IMG/VR virus record: IMGVR_UViG_3300036790_000187
Location: 1 to 42,150 of that record
From: a virus
DNA: 42,150 nucleotides
Strand: one strand, 5' to 3'
The notes under the pieces are model-generated. The model was not told where the DNA came from and searched no databases. It was given only the letters and a program-made list of their open reading frames with translations. Both the position numbers and the translations under genes were made by a program. This document shows, piece after piece, positions 5,453 through 13,649 of the stretch (the first letter of the stretch is position 1; each line of letters starts with the position of its first letter).

Positions 5453-8109
5453 GCATCACCTTTACTAAGGCTTCGTTTGAGTGTAGACACAGACACACCA
5501 AGTTGATCAGCGACTTCTGCCTGTGTGTAACCATTACGAAGCATTGCAATTGCTTGGGTGACCTTGTTGCTAGTCAACTTGTCTCGAGACTTCGGTGTTG
5601 CTAGTTGCTTGACCTTGTCAAGATCAGCATTGTTCAAGATGTCGCGAAGTCGACTGGCACTGATCGCACCGGCTTGGATAGCGGCCCATTCGTCATCAGT
5701 GATTTCGATACGGGTCTTCTTTGCACCAGTACGATTACGAGCTTCTGTCAATGCCTGAGCTTTGATCTTCTTGATCTCAGACGGTTCTAGATCAGGATTC
5801 GCATTCTTCTTCTGACTTACGACAGAGTTTGCGATCACCTGAGCTTGTCGTTCTAGCGGACTGTTCCGAAGTGCAAGGTTCAGTTTCGCTTCGAGCGACT
5901 TGACCTGACTCGCGTAGTGATTCTTTGCAGCAGGTGAATACGGTGTCGGTTTGATCGTCACCGCTTGTTTCCTTGCTTGGTTTGCCAGATCTTTCAGTTT
6001 GTTCGAATGATCGGCGTAAATCTTTTCGATCGGTGTTCCAGACGACAGTGTGTGAGCATCGTCTGTCTCAGCCAACTTCGTTGAGGTGATCGTCTTCTTT
6101 ACTAGCTGGCCGGCACGATTGGTGTAACTCGTGCCAGTTTCTTCGTAGACTTTCTTACCTGTCTCTTTGTCGACTGGTCCACCTTCTGCAGCCGAACGAG
6201 ACTTTCTTTCAGGAACACGAGTTTCAGAAGTCGCCAAGGAGATCAGAGTCGAAGCGCCAGCATTCTTCTTTCCCTGATACTTTTCCTTGAGCTGTGCGAT
6301 TCCGTTGTCAACGGCAGATTGTTTCCAATCCAAATTGTGCTTTTCTGCATCGATGACAACCATTGAATGCCGGACTGCTCGAGCAAGTTCGGTACTCGTT
6401 GCACCACGAATCGTCATGTCAGTGATCAAGTTTGAAACCTGACCCATTTGAACTGCCTTGGTTTTCGGAGTCATCCTAGTCATACCTTCATAACTAGGGT
6501 AAGCTCGTTGCGGGTCGAAACCCTTCAAACCATCAAGCGCAGGTGCGGTTTTGATCTTACGACTGTTGTTCGGAATGACCAGAACGGTGTCACCATCGAA
6601 GTCAGCTCCAGACAAGCGCTCAGCGACACTGCTGTGAATGCCGATTGCGTCTTTCGCATTTCCGAGAAGTTTCTTCGCTTCCGGCTGCCGATTGTTTACG
6701 GTAAGTTCCGGAATTTCGAAGATGCCACCGTGAGGATAACGAACCAATGCCACGCGTTCGCCATCTCGGAAGTTAGGTGCATAAACTTCCGTCTCCTTCA
6801 TCGAATTGACTGGGAGTATGACATGCGAACCTTGACGGGGCAACGCTGCAGCTTTCAGATGAACAGCCGACGAATCGGCGTCATCAGCATACGATTCCAA
6901 CAGCTTCTTACGAACTGCCGGATTGTCGAGCGAACTGATCTCGTCGAGTTCGTTCTTCTTGCGCTGGAACGTCATGTCGAGCTGAGCCTTAGCCAAAGCC
7001 GGACTTTGCTTCGACAACATCTGAGACGACAAACTCTTTGACCAGTTTTCCCAGTCACCCTCCTCATTGACAATGTTCATCGCTGAGGTGACGTGCTTTT
7101 CGCCATCAGATCCGGTTTCCTGAATCTGACGAACGACTGCACCGAACGGGTTGTCAGGATCGTCTTTCATCGACTTCATGGCATCGAGCTTGTTGCCTGT
7201 CGACTTCTTGTTCGTGTTGAACTGCAGATCCGTGCCTTCAGGCAAGTCGTCCTTGTACATCGCCATGCCCTTGAGATAGTGCGTGCCACCAACAGCAACA
7301 CGAACCTGAGCATAACGAGCTGAGCCAAGCGACAGATCTTTGGTTCCAGGACGTACGTAGATGACGCCGTCAGCGTCTGTTCCGCCTTGTTCGGCGTATC
7401 GTACGTCAACACGACTGGGATCGACTGAAAGCGGTGGCAGAACCTTGTCGTAAGTACGACCACCATCGTCAGAGAAGTTTGTGATCTGCTGGATGTTGTC
7501 GCGATTCCGCAGAACTTCGCTATAAGTGGTGTCAGGTCCTGCAAGAACCTTGATCGTGGTGAACTGACCGGTTCCGAGTTGTTCCACCTTGACGTAATGA
7601 ACGGTGTAGCCTTCTTCTTGCAGTCGAGCGACTGCTACAGAAAGCTTATTCGAACTCACGCCTACATGATGTTCGACGCCAGAACCGATGTCGATGTATC
7701 CCTTTTCAGAGACCTGATCTTTCAACATGTTCGACGTCGACTCGAGGATGTCGGCCTTGTCTTTGGTGCCAGGTGCAAGAAGCGCACGAACTGACGATTC
7801 GTTCAAACTCATTCGTTCGCCGATAGCGACGTTTGAGTAACCCTTGTCCTTGAGTCGCTGCGCCATGTTGATCTGCGACTGCTTCTCTGCATTCTTCGCG
7901 ATCGAACGACCGGCACGAAGTTGGGTTGTGGTCATTCCGAAACCACGAGCGATCTCAGTGTCGCTCATACCTTGTTCGCGAAGACCATCAATCGTGCTGA
8001 GGAAAGTGCGGTTTCGCTCTTCCTGAGTTCCACCAGAACCCCAGGGATAACGCCCTGACTTGCGAAGGATGCCGTAGTGTTCTAACCACGTGTCTTCATC
8101 CATCTCCAT
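5449..8109 (-). CDS. Putative single-chain (YonO/QDE-1-like) RNA polymerase with helix-turn-helix domains
   Basis: An 886-residue protein starting at ATG 8109-8107 behind AAGGGGGTGG. Residues 501-511 read GADFDGDTVLV, the metal-binding ADFDGD signature of the double-psi beta-barrel in the beta-prime subunit of cellular RNA polymerase and in single-chain YonO/QDE-1-like polymerases. The N-terminus has HYGILRKSGRYPWGSG followed by two helix-turn-helix-like segments (about 38-72 and 82-112). The C-terminus has a third (about 848-881, NGYTQAEVADQLGVSVSTLKRS). A second barrel with its basic residues was not identified by eye. It probably transcribes phage genes, with the HTH parts binding DNA. The gene looks less GC-rich than the structural genes. 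A regulator that merely reuses the barrel is the alternative. Confidence 0.65.
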   Translation of the reverse strand: MEMDEDTWLEHYGILRKSGRYPWGSGGTQEERNRTFLSTIDGLREQGMSDTEIARGFGMTTTQLRAGRSIAKNAEKQSQINMAQRLKDKGYSNVAIGERMSLNESSVRALLAPGTKDKADILESTSNMLKDQVSEKGYIDIGSGVEHHVGVSSNKLSVAVARLQEEGYTVHYVKVEQLGTGQFTTIKVLAGPDTTYSEVLRNRDNIQQITNFSDDGGRTYDKVLPPLSVDPSRVDVRYAEQGGTDADGVIYVRPGTKDLSLGSARYAQVRVAVGGTHYLKGMAMYKDDLPEGTDLQFNTNKKSTGNKLDAMKSMKDDPDNPFGAVVRQIQETGSDGEKHVTSAMNIVNEEGDWENWSKSLSSQMLSKQSPALAKAQLDMTFQRKKNELDEISSLDNPAVRKKLLESYADDADSSAVHLKAAALPRQGSHVILPVNSMKETEVYAPNFRDGERVALVRYPHGGIFEIPELTVNNRQPEAKKLLGNAKDAIGIHSSVAERLSGADFDGDTVLVIPNNSRKIKTAPALDGLKGFDPQRAYPSYEGMTRMTPKTKAVQMGQVSNLITDMTIRGATSTELARAVRHSMVVIDAEKHNLDWKQSAVDNGIAQLKEKYQGKKNAGASTLISLATSETRVPERKSRSAAEGGPVDKETGKKVYEETGTSYTNRAGQLVKKTITSTKLAETDDAHTLSSGTPIEKIYADHSNKLKDLANQARKQAVTIKPTPYSPAAKNHYASQVKSLEAKLNLALRNSPLERQAQVIANSVVSQKKNANPDLEPSEIKKIKAQALTEARNRTGAKKTRIEITDDEWAAIQAGAISASRLRDILNNADLDKVKQLATPKSRDKLTSNKVTQAIAMLRNGYTQAEVADQLGVSVSTLKRSLSKGDA

Positions 8110-8125
8110 GAACTAACCACCCCCT

Positions 8126-8689
8126 TTACGCGTCGAGGTCTTGCCTGATCGCATCGATTCGCTTGTCGAAGGTAACTATCCGATCCATGATGAACAGGAT
8201 CTTTTCCGGATCAGCTTCGTACACCTTGATCTCGTCGTTCTGGTAGATCCGAAGCTCAGTCTCGATGAGATGCGGCTTCATTTCGTATTCCAGGCAGAAC
8301 AAGCCGGCGTAGACGTACAACTGGTTCTCAGACGTCCTCGTGATGCCGGTCTTGAGATCGTGGATTCGCAGCTTATCACGACGAAACGCAATCGTGTCCG
8401 CAGTGCCGTAGCAGTTGTACGAGTAGAACAACAGCTGTTCCGGAGTCATCTTGAAACCGATAGCGTCATTCACGTACTGGTTCATCGTCGTCGGAGTGTC
8501 AGGCAGCCTTTGTCCGAGGCGAATAGCTTGGCGTGCGAACTCGTGTAGCTCGGTACCGCGGCGTGCCGCCATGTGGCTTGTGAAGGCCACGTCGAGCTTG
8601 TTGTCGTCGTAGTTGATCCAGTGGTAGTTACTTGCTCCGAGGAACGCGTGAGTTCCTGCGAGATTGGGAGAGTGCGTGTTGAAGCGCAA
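8126..8689 (-). CDS. PD-(D/E)XK nuclease, RecB-like
   Basis: A 187-residue nuclease. The core is GTADTIAFRRDKLRIHDLKTGI: an Asp in the GTAD strand, then D-L-K as the (D/E)XK element, followed by the QLYVYAGLF helix that carries the conserved Gln-x-x-x-Tyr. Upstream lies ARRGTELHEFA, the family's His-containing motif I. The four cysteines of Cas4-type iron-sulphur nucleases are absent, so this is the plain RecB/YqaJ-like form. It starts at TTG 8689-8687 with AGAGGAAG six bases upstream and overlaps the end of the VRR-NUC gene by about 60 bp. Likely roles are recombination, end processing or degradation of DNA during replication. Confidence 0.8.
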   Translation of the reverse strand: MRFNTHSPNLAGTHAFLGASNYHWINYDDNKLDVAFTSHMAARRGTELHEFARQAIRLGQRLPDTPTTMNQYVNDAIGFKMTPEQLLFYSYNCYGTADTIAFRRDKLRIHDLKTGITRTSENQLYVYAGLFCLEYEMKPHLIETELRIYQNDEIKVYEADPEKILFIMDRIVTFDKRIDAIRQDLDA

Positions 8690-8951
8690 GTAGCACTTCC
8701 TCTTCGTTAGAAGGGTAGATGACGGCAGCGAATGACATGTCGTTCAACAGCTCCAGGTAGTATACCTGATTCGGCTGGAACGATTCATGCTCGCTCTTCT
8801 TCACCTCAAGCATTGCCCAGTGCCGTCCGTAAAGGACAAGCAGATCGGGAATGCCCTGACGATAGCCAGAGTCATTCTTGAGAATCAAACAGCCAGGAAG
8901 CAGATGTTCGATCTTCTTGATGAGCTTCGCCTGGAAGTCGCGTTCTAGCAA
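8628..8951 (-). CDS. VRR-NUC domain nuclease
   Basis: A 107-residue protein made up of a VRR-NUC domain, a compact PD-(D/E)XK nuclease. It shows ILKNDSGYRQGIPDLLVLY (metal-binding Asp in GIPD), then HWAMLEVKKS (the E-x-K element) and SFQPNQVYYLELL. VRR-NUC proteins of phages cut branched DNA, and replication forks or Holliday-like joints are likely substrates. I choose TTG 8951-8949 as start because AAGGAG lies ten bases upstream; the frame is open for another 32 codons but would lack a ribosome site and would run into the next gene. It is flanked by two other nuclease genes. Confidence 0.82.
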   Translation of the reverse strand: MLERDFQAKLIKKIEHLLPGCLILKNDSGYRQGIPDLLVLYGRHWAMLEVKKSEHESFQPNQVYYLELLNDMSFAAVIYPSNEEEVLLALQHALSQSRRNSRVPRSK

Positions 8952-9010
8952 GCGTATTCTACTCCTTCTATTATATGCTACGATTGCGACACGACCTGAT
9001 ATCTGCGTCG

Positions 9011-9532
9011 CTAGTCTACTGCACGGAACACTTGGTTTGTTGGCCACACTGGACGACCAGAGTGGACGGAAACAGCTATGTCGGATTGCAACAAACCGAG
9101 TTGCACAGCTGCATCCCAGATACTGTCGAAGCGTTCACCGTTTCCGACATCCTCGACAGCATAGGCGTCGTACGGTCCTTCTTCGAACTGATGGAAATAC
9201 TTGGTGGCGTACCATCGTGGACGGATCGCCAAGTTGTCGACTCGATTGTCGAACCGATCGCCGTTCAAGTTTATCGGCGTGTCGAATGGTTCTTGGATCA
9301 TGACGGTGAAGAAAGCCTTAACTACCAACAGAGCAACAGCCCGCTTGTACTGCACACGGTTCTTGGTGAGTCCGACGTTCACAACGCCAGACTGATTCAC
9401 CAACCTCGTCATCTGCCGGCCGGTCTCTTCGTTGCGGACCAAACCGGTGTTGCTGACCGAGTAAGCCGGGAACGAGTGGATGCGTCGCCACTCGAGGAAC
9501 TGCATCACAACCGGATGAAACTCAGCGATCAT
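9011..9532 (-). CDS. NUMOD4/HNH-type endonuclease
   Basis: A 173-residue protein. Residues about 13-35 (EWRRIHSFPAYSVSNTGLVRN) match the NUMOD4 DNA-binding motif. The later stretch VALLVVKAFF, then INLNGDRFDNRVDNLAIR, is the typical HNH-nuclease segment in which N-x-x-D-N-R-x-x-N-L is conserved. The strict His residues of the HNH core are not obvious (the position before NGDR is Asn-Leu), so activity may be weak or lost. Such genes are often mobile homing endonucleases. It lies beside an AT-rich intergenic region with an inverted repeat, and two more nuclease genes follow. Confidence 0.7.
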   Translation of the reverse strand: MIAEFHPVVMQFLEWRRIHSFPAYSVSNTGLVRNEETGRQMTRLVNQSGVVNVGLTKNRVQYKRAVALLVVKAFFTVMIQEPFDTPINLNGDRFDNRVDNLAIRPRWYATKYFHQFEEGPYDAYAVEDVGNGERFDSIWDAAVQLGLLQSDIAVSVHSGRPVWPTNQVFRAVD

Positions 9533-9599
9533 AGGAAGCCCACTTCCCTTGGTGCAAGGTGGGTTGTCACGGAACGTAATCAGTCGGCGCGATCGGGGG

Positions 9600-9714
9600 T
9601 TGTCAACTTGTCACTTAGTTTCGAAAAACTTTTTATTTATGCATTCCTAGTATCTATAGATATCAGGAAGTCCATCACGGGGTAGTTTTTTCAAATAAAG
9701 TGACAAGTTGACAA
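9600..9714. repeat. 17-bp inverted repeat in AT-rich intergenic region, candidate origin or operator
   Basis: The 275-bp gap 9533-9807 holds TTGTCAACTTGTCACTT (9600-9616) and its perfect inverse AAGTGACAAGTTGACAA (9698-9714), 81 bp apart. The right arm extends into a tandem TGACAAGT-TGACAAGT (9701-9716). Between the arms the DNA is AT-rich and includes the 12-bp palindrome TATCTATAGATA (9651-9662). The layout of iterated sites around an AT-rich core fits a replication origin or a regulator's operator. No good -10 lies at the right distance from the TTGACA motifs. It is placed between the SF2 helicase and the nuclease genes. Confidence 0.6.
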
Positions 9715-9807
9715 GTTGGCCTGCACAAATCGGACATCTTAGGCATGGAAAGCTTGCGATCTGCGGTGTAACGCGCAAGCCGTCTTGCCATTTCCCTTGC
9801 CAAATCT

Positions 9808-10983
9808 TTAAACGATCTTGCCAGATTTGACAAATCTGCTCTCGTTGAAGCTCTTTTTGCCCTTCAAGGCTCTCATGACGACACGATCGATGACGGATTT
9901 CGACAAGAGCGTGTAGTAGTAGAGCTCCGTAAACGGAGTATTCAGACGGTCGATTCGGCCATGTGCTTGATGCCAATTCTTGTACGAGTAGGTAAGCGAG
10001 TAGAACACGGTCGCGTCCGTCGTCGTACAATTCCATCCTTCTGCGCCGGCGACGTACTGAACCAAGTACAGCCACCGTTCGGTATTCGGGATTGCCTCGT
10101 GCTTGTGACCGTTCCACTCCGCTATCTGAGCTTCCCCGCTCAAGGTGCGAAGCATCTCCAACTCGTAATCGAAGTTGTAGAAGACGATCAGTCGCGGATG
10201 TTTCTCGTGCAACTTCCGAATCGCGTCGAGGCGTGACGGATCCGAATAGACAACCTTGCGCATGATGTAGAACAGTTCGGCTACACTTTGCACAGGGCGT
10301 TCTGCGTACACGTTCCAACGCTGCTTTATTACTGTGTCGTACTTGTCGGCGTCGAATTCGACAGGTACTTCCTTGCTGTGTCTGGTCGTGTGCCTGTCGT
10401 ACGGCATGTGAACCAAGATGGAGTCGCGTAATCGGACTAGTTTCCCAACACTGATGTAGTGGTCCACCTTCGGGAACTTGCTGTAGGTATTGTAGACCAC
10501 GTGTTCGCGTTTGAACGCCGTACGGTTCTCGTAGAACCCATTGGCGATGAATACCGGAATGTAGTCCAGCCAGGTGTCGCCCGGCGTCGCACTCAGCAGT
10601 ATCCAGTTGTTGTGCTTGGAAATGAAGATGAACGCTTTTGCCCATTCTCCAGATCCGACAAGTCGCTGCTCGTCGAAGATGAAGAAGGCCCCCCGAACGT
10701 TCTTGTACTTGCCGATGTTATTCCACGAGTCAACGCGGAGAACACCAGCGACGGTGGCGTCTTTGGACTTGTACACCCCGAACTTCACGAACTCGGCTTC
10801 CCAGTCGAGCTCATCTCGCTTTCTTGCAGTGGTGATGACATAGACGTCCTTTGGCGCCTCATTACGCATGTAATAAGACGCCGCCGTGATCGACTTGCCG
10901 CTCCCGACACCCCCATACAGGATCTTGCCATTGGCGAGCTCACCAAGTGCTTTCTCCTGATGGGGGTACAGGTTTACTACCAT
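9808..10983 (-). CDS. SF2 DEAD/SNF2-like helicase
   Basis: A 391-residue ATP-dependent helicase or translocase of superfamily 2. Motifs in order: a Q-motif-like LYPHQEKAL at the start, Walker [12 protein letters not shown] (about 21-31), Walker B FFIFDEQR, motif [11 protein letters not shown], and, in the second RecA domain, [11 protein letters not shown] and motif [12 protein letters not shown]. The DEQR form of motif II differs from the usual DEAD/DEAH. Starts at ATG 10983-10981, seven bases after AGGAG. The compact size matches small phage helicases that work with replication proteins or in recombination. It stands upstream of the three nuclease genes and downstream of the replication block. 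Confidence 0.88.
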   Translation of the reverse strand: MVVNLYPHQEKALGELANGKILYGGVGSGKSITAASYYMRNEAPKDVYVITTARKRDELDWEAEFVKFGVYKSKDATVAGVLRVDSWNNIGKYKNVRGAFFIFDEQRLVGSGEWAKAFIFISKHNNWILLSATPGDTWLDYIPVFIANGFYENRTAFKREHVVYNTYSKFPKVDHYISVGKLVRLRDSILVHMPYDRHTTRHSKEVPVEFDADKYDTVIKQRWNVYAERPVQSVAELFYIMRKVVYSDPSRLDAIRKLHEKHPRLIVFYNFDYELEMLRTLSGEAQIAEWNGHKHEAIPNTERWLYLVQYVAGAEGWNCTTTDATVFYSLTYSYKNWHQAHGRIDRLNTPFTELYYYTLLSKSVIDRVVMRALKGKKSFNESRFVKSGKIV

Positions 10984-11001
10984 TGCGGGCTCCTGGTGGG
11001 G

Positions 11002-11643
11002 TCAGGCCGCACTTCCGGGGGAGTCAGATGTGCCGGTCTCGAAGAAGTTGGAGTTTCCGCCGATGTTCGCGTTCACCGGCTTGCGCTTCTTGGTGTTCCT
11101 GCGACGAGGCAGCTTCTTCGTTGCCTCCTCGACCTTGACGCCGTACTTGTTGCCGCCGGCGTCGATCGATTCCTGCATCTTGCGGACGTCCTCCGGCGTT
11201 GCCTTCTTCGGCAGTGTGAGTACTGCGGAAGGCGTTGGCAGCTGCTCTGCCGCCTTGTCGAAGGCTTCGTCCCACTCGTCCAAGCCGAGCTCCTTGTCGG
11301 CCGCCTTGATGGCTGCCATGACCGTCGTGGGAGCGTCGGCGAGGTTCATCTCCTGCGTCGCTTCCGGATCCGCCATCTCCCTGATCTCGTCCAGCAAGAC
11401 GAGGTTCGGCTGCATACCGCGCCGGCCTCTTCCCGTCTCGTATTCCGGAATCGCCGGGTTGATGAGCTTCAGCTTGGTCGCGTCGTACAAGGTGTTCTTG
11501 GTGATGTCGTTCTTATCCGGCTCGGGCGCCGGCGGGTAGTCCTTCGTCATGATCTCGTCGGCATTGATCAGCCGCGGGAAGTGGATGTCGCGGTCCTCGG
11601 CGAACTCCACGATGAGCGAATCGAATATCGGACTGTCGGACAT
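11002..11643 (-). CDS. Conserved replication-region protein of unknown function
   Basis: A 213-residue protein that I do not recognise. The start chosen is ATG 11643-11641 (MSDSPIFDSLIVEF) with a GAAGGGAAG site upstream; the open frame extends 24 codons further but into sequence that looks non-coding. The N-terminal half is acidic with Pro-rich PPAPEPDKND. The middle is helical and Ala/Asp/Glu rich. The C-terminus carries a strongly basic RRRNTKKRKPVN stretch and a flexible end. It lies between the 131-residue gene and the SF2 helicase, so a role in DNA metabolism is plausible but not shown. Confidence 0.7.
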   Translation of the reverse strand: MSDSPIFDSLIVEFAEDRDIHFPRLINADEIMTKDYPPAPEPDKNDITKNTLYDATKLKLINPAIPEYETGRGRRGMQPNLVLLDEIREMADPEATQEMNLADAPTTVMAAIKAADKELGLDEWDEAFDKAAEQLPTPSAVLTLPKKATPEDVRKMQESIDAGGNKYGVKVEEATKKLPRRRNTKKRKPVNANIGGNSNFFETGTSDSPGSAA

Positions 11644-11756
11644 GAGAACTTCCCTTCGTCGGTGGCGCACGTGAACGGGACGAGGTGCAGACCAGATTTC
11701 TCCCTTGGCCCACACCCCGATCCCACTGAGTGAACATTATTAAGTTGTTCCTCGAT

Positions 11757-12152
11757 CTAATTCTTCTCGGTCAATTCCATCACACGTAACGCCGCCGTTT
11801 CGGCGATCATTCCCTGGTTCGCGCCGCCCTTCAGCAAGTCCGCGGATCCGTCCGACATCGCGGCCAGAATCGTCTGGAAGACCGCGGAGAACGTCTCACG
11901 GTGCTGCGACGCGGCGTAGAACGTCTTCTTGTACCGCTCGTCCGACAGGATGGTGAAACTGCCGTCACGCAGCTTGACGATCCAGTCGCTGACCACGCCA
12001 CGGACGTTTCCGAGGTAGACGCAGTTCTGTCCCTCGGTCTCGCCCTCGTACAACATTCCGCCGTCGCCGGCGCACCAATCCAGCGTCTCGCCGAAGTCCT
12101 CCATCTGGATGACACGAGCGTCGACGATGTCGAGCTTGATGGTCTCGCTCAT
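11757..12152 (-). CDS. Unknown 131-residue protein
   Basis: Starts at ATG 12152-12150 (MSETIKLDIVDARVIQMEDF), eight bases after GGAGG. It looks like a small beta-rich domain (YLGNVRGVVSDWIVKLRDGSFTIL) followed by a long helix-rich tail (AVFQTILAAMSDGSADLL, AALRVMELTEKN). Two cysteines (DWCAGDGG, QNCVYLG) are far apart. I do not recognise the family. The gene is in the replication block, after a small membrane protein gene and 113 bp before the next gene downstream. Confidence 0.7.
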   Translation of the reverse strand: MSETIKLDIVDARVIQMEDFGETLDWCAGDGGMLYEGETEGQNCVYLGNVRGVVSDWIVKLRDGSFTILSDERYKKTFYAASQHRETFSAVFQTILAAMSDGSADLLKGGANQGMIAETAALRVMELTEKN

Positions 12153-12171
12153 TTCTAGGGCCTCCACGCCT

Positions 12172-12381
12172 CTAGTGAACGTAACGGTGTCGAGCAATGT
12201 GCTTGGTCTTCTCCTTGATCTCCTCGCGGATCACCAGGCGCAGCGGAATGCGGTAGACGATCTGCTTGCGGACGCCCATCCAGCGCTCGAAAGCGGCGTC
12301 CATGTGCTTCTCGTCGATCAGAACCTTAGCTCCGACCGCCAGCACGAGGATGGCTTCCAAGAGCAGGATGAGCATCAGCAT
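12172..12381 (-). CDS. Small membrane protein, 69 residues
   Basis: One N-terminal hydrophobic segment (LMLILLLEAILVLAVGAKVLI) is followed by a basic cytoplasmic-looking tail with many Arg, Lys and His (VYRIPLRLVIREEIKEKTKH). Starts at ATG 12381-12379 with AGGAGAT in front. No family recognised. It sits in the replication operon, nine bases downstream of the stop of the 70-residue gene. A membrane anchor for replication proteins is one possibility but only a guess. Confidence 0.65.
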   Translation of the reverse strand: MLMLILLLEAILVLAVGAKVLIDEKHMDAAFERWMGVRKQIVYRIPLRLVIREEIKEKTKHIARHRYVH

Positions 12382-12390
12382 TTCTATCTC

Positions 12391-12603
12391 CTATTCGATT
12401 CCGAATTCTTCCTTGGTTCGTTCGGCTACTATTTCCATGATGCGCTTCGCCTCGTCCGGATTCGTCATATCGCGGCCTTCAACGATCCCTTGGATGATCA
12501 GCTGATTGATCTGATCGAATTGCCAGGCGATCACGCTCTCCAGGTTCAGTTTGACTTCCTCGTCAAAAGCCTTTCCGAACCACGGCTCAAAGGAATCGCT
12601 CAC
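12391..12603 (-). CDS. Small acidic helical protein, 70 residues
   Basis: A short, mostly helical, acidic protein (MSDSFEPWFGKAFDEEVKLN, then MEIVAERTKEEFGIE). The ATG overlaps the stop of the ssDNA-binding-like gene (ATGA), so it is coupled to it. I do not recognise it. The coupling hints at a partner of the upstream protein. Confidence 0.65.
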   Translation of the reverse strand: MSDSFEPWFGKAFDEEVKLNLESVIAWQFDQINQLIIQGIVEGRDMTNPDEAKRIMEIVAERTKEEFGIE

Positions 12604-13124
12604 TCCTCGAATTCCTCGATGTCGTCGGGCTCGTTGTACCCGATCTCGTGGACGTCCGCGTATCGGAGTTCCAGCTCGTCCTCGTGGATCGTCGCGTAGA
12701 TGGACTTCAGGTAGGCCTTGCGACCGGTGTTGCCGTTGACCGACCAGTCGTACGGACGCAGCATCAGGTCGATCTTGTCGATCTCCGCCACGTCCAGTAT
12801 GTCGGCGGTGTCCTCGTCCAGCGTCGTGCGACCACGGGACGTGAGCATGATGACGCGCGGCGGACGTCCCTTGTACGAGACCGTCACCGGGATGAAGCAG
12901 AACTCTTCGTCGCCTTCCTCCTTCGGCGGACGACGCTTGATGTTCCAGCTGTCCTTCTCCAGGGTGTCGGCGATCTCCGGCGTGATGACCACCGCGAAGT
13001 TGCGCTTGCCGGCCGCGTTGAACTGACGCTCCTCGCCGGCGAAGTTGCGGAAGACGATGCGTACGTTCGACAGGATGATCTCGCCCTTGTCACCGTACGT
13101 CAGATCGGGTGCGTAGTCGTCCAC
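12600..13124 (-). CDS. Probable single-stranded DNA-binding protein of phage type
   Basis: A 174-residue protein of a family I know from many phages of Gram-positive bacteria. Characteristic stretches are IILSNVRIVFRNFAGEERQF, GKRNFAVVITPE, NIKRRPPKEEGDEE, RVIMLTSRGRTTLDED and the RKAYLKSIYATIHEDELE strand-helix. The beta-rich core followed by an acidic tail (EPDDIEEFEE) is the usual layout of ssDNA-binding proteins, where the tail recruits partners. It lies in the replication block with the polymerase fusion upstream. The function is inferred from fold pattern and context; it is not a canonical bacterial SSB. Confidence 0.55.
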   Translation of the reverse strand: MDDYAPDLTYGDKGEIILSNVRIVFRNFAGEERQFNAAGKRNFAVVITPEIADTLEKDSWNIKRRPPKEEGDEEFCFIPVTVSYKGRPPRVIMLTSRGRTTLDEDTADILDVAEIDKIDLMLRPYDWSVNGNTGRKAYLKSIYATIHEDELELRYADVHEIGYNEPDDIEEFEE

Positions 13125-13126
13125 GG

Positions 13127-13414
13127 TCAGATCTCCGAATCCAGGAACTTGCGGTTGTCGGTCTTGGTGTAGGTGTCGACGTACGTCTCGCGCAAGTCAC
13201 CGTTGTGCGTGACCTCGTAGTACATGTTGTCCTCGAGCGTCGTGCACACCAACGCCTTCCAGTTCTGGAGCGTCTTGCAGAACCAGACGACGTAGATTCC
13301 GAACGCCGGGTTCTCGAAAGTCTCCGGCGGAAGTTCGTCCTCCAGCTTCAGGATGACGATGTGCATCGCCAAATCCTGGTAACTGACGTTCTCGTTCTGC
13401 GGAACCGACGGCAT
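13127..13414 (-). CDS. DUF6275-like protein
   Basis: A 95-residue protein. The C-terminal half has the pattern IYVVWFCKTLQNWKALVCTT, then MYYEVTHNGD and ETYVDTYTK, which I recognise as the DUF6275 family of phage proteins of unknown function. Start set at ATG 13414-13412 (MPSVPQNENVSYQDLA); the ribosome site is weak, and translation may depend on the preceding 73-residue gene, whose stop is about 13 bases upstream. It is encoded directly before the ssDNA-binding-like gene. Confidence 0.72.
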   Translation of the reverse strand: MPSVPQNENVSYQDLAMHIVILKLEDELPPETFENPAFGIYVVWFCKTLQNWKALVCTTLEDNMYYEVTHNGDLRETYVDTYTKTDNRKFLDSEI

Positions 13415-13427
13415 CACACGCGTGTCG

Positions 13428-13649
13428 TCATTCCAGTTCTGCCTCTCGCGCAGATTCACCTGACCCCTCACTCTCCACCGGTGCAGCAAGGCGGAAACCA
13501 CCAGCCCCGGTATCATATACAATTTCATAACCGTCCAACATTCCGAGATCGTGCATGGATGACCAGGCGTCGAACTGTTGTTTGCTCTCGAGACCAGAGA
13601 GGCAGGAACCCAGCGAAACCGGATCCCCACCTCTCGCGTCGCTGTACAT
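13428..13649 (-). CDS. Unknown 73-residue protein
   Basis: A small protein (MYSDARGGDPVSLGSCLSGL, later YEIVYDTGAGGFRLAAP) with a charged C-terminal tail. Its ATG follows the upstream stop directly (TAGATG), so translation is probably by re-initiation. No family recognised and no strong ribosome site. The segment around 13500-13520 is more AT-rich than the flanking genes. I accept it because it exactly fills the gap between two coupled genes. Confidence 0.5.
   Translation of the reverse strand: MYSDARGGDPVSLGSCLSGLESKQQFDAWSSMHDLGMLDGYEIVYDTGAGGFRLAAPVESEGSGESAREAELE

Noticed and set aside
8126-8689. Cas4 nuclease
   Set aside because: The four cysteines for the iron-sulphur cluster are missing; a plain RecB-like nuclease fits better.
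8962-8978. Perfect TATAAT upstream of the VRR-NUC gene
   Set aside because: Transcription would start inside or after the ribosome site of that gene and no -35 is present, so it is probably chance.
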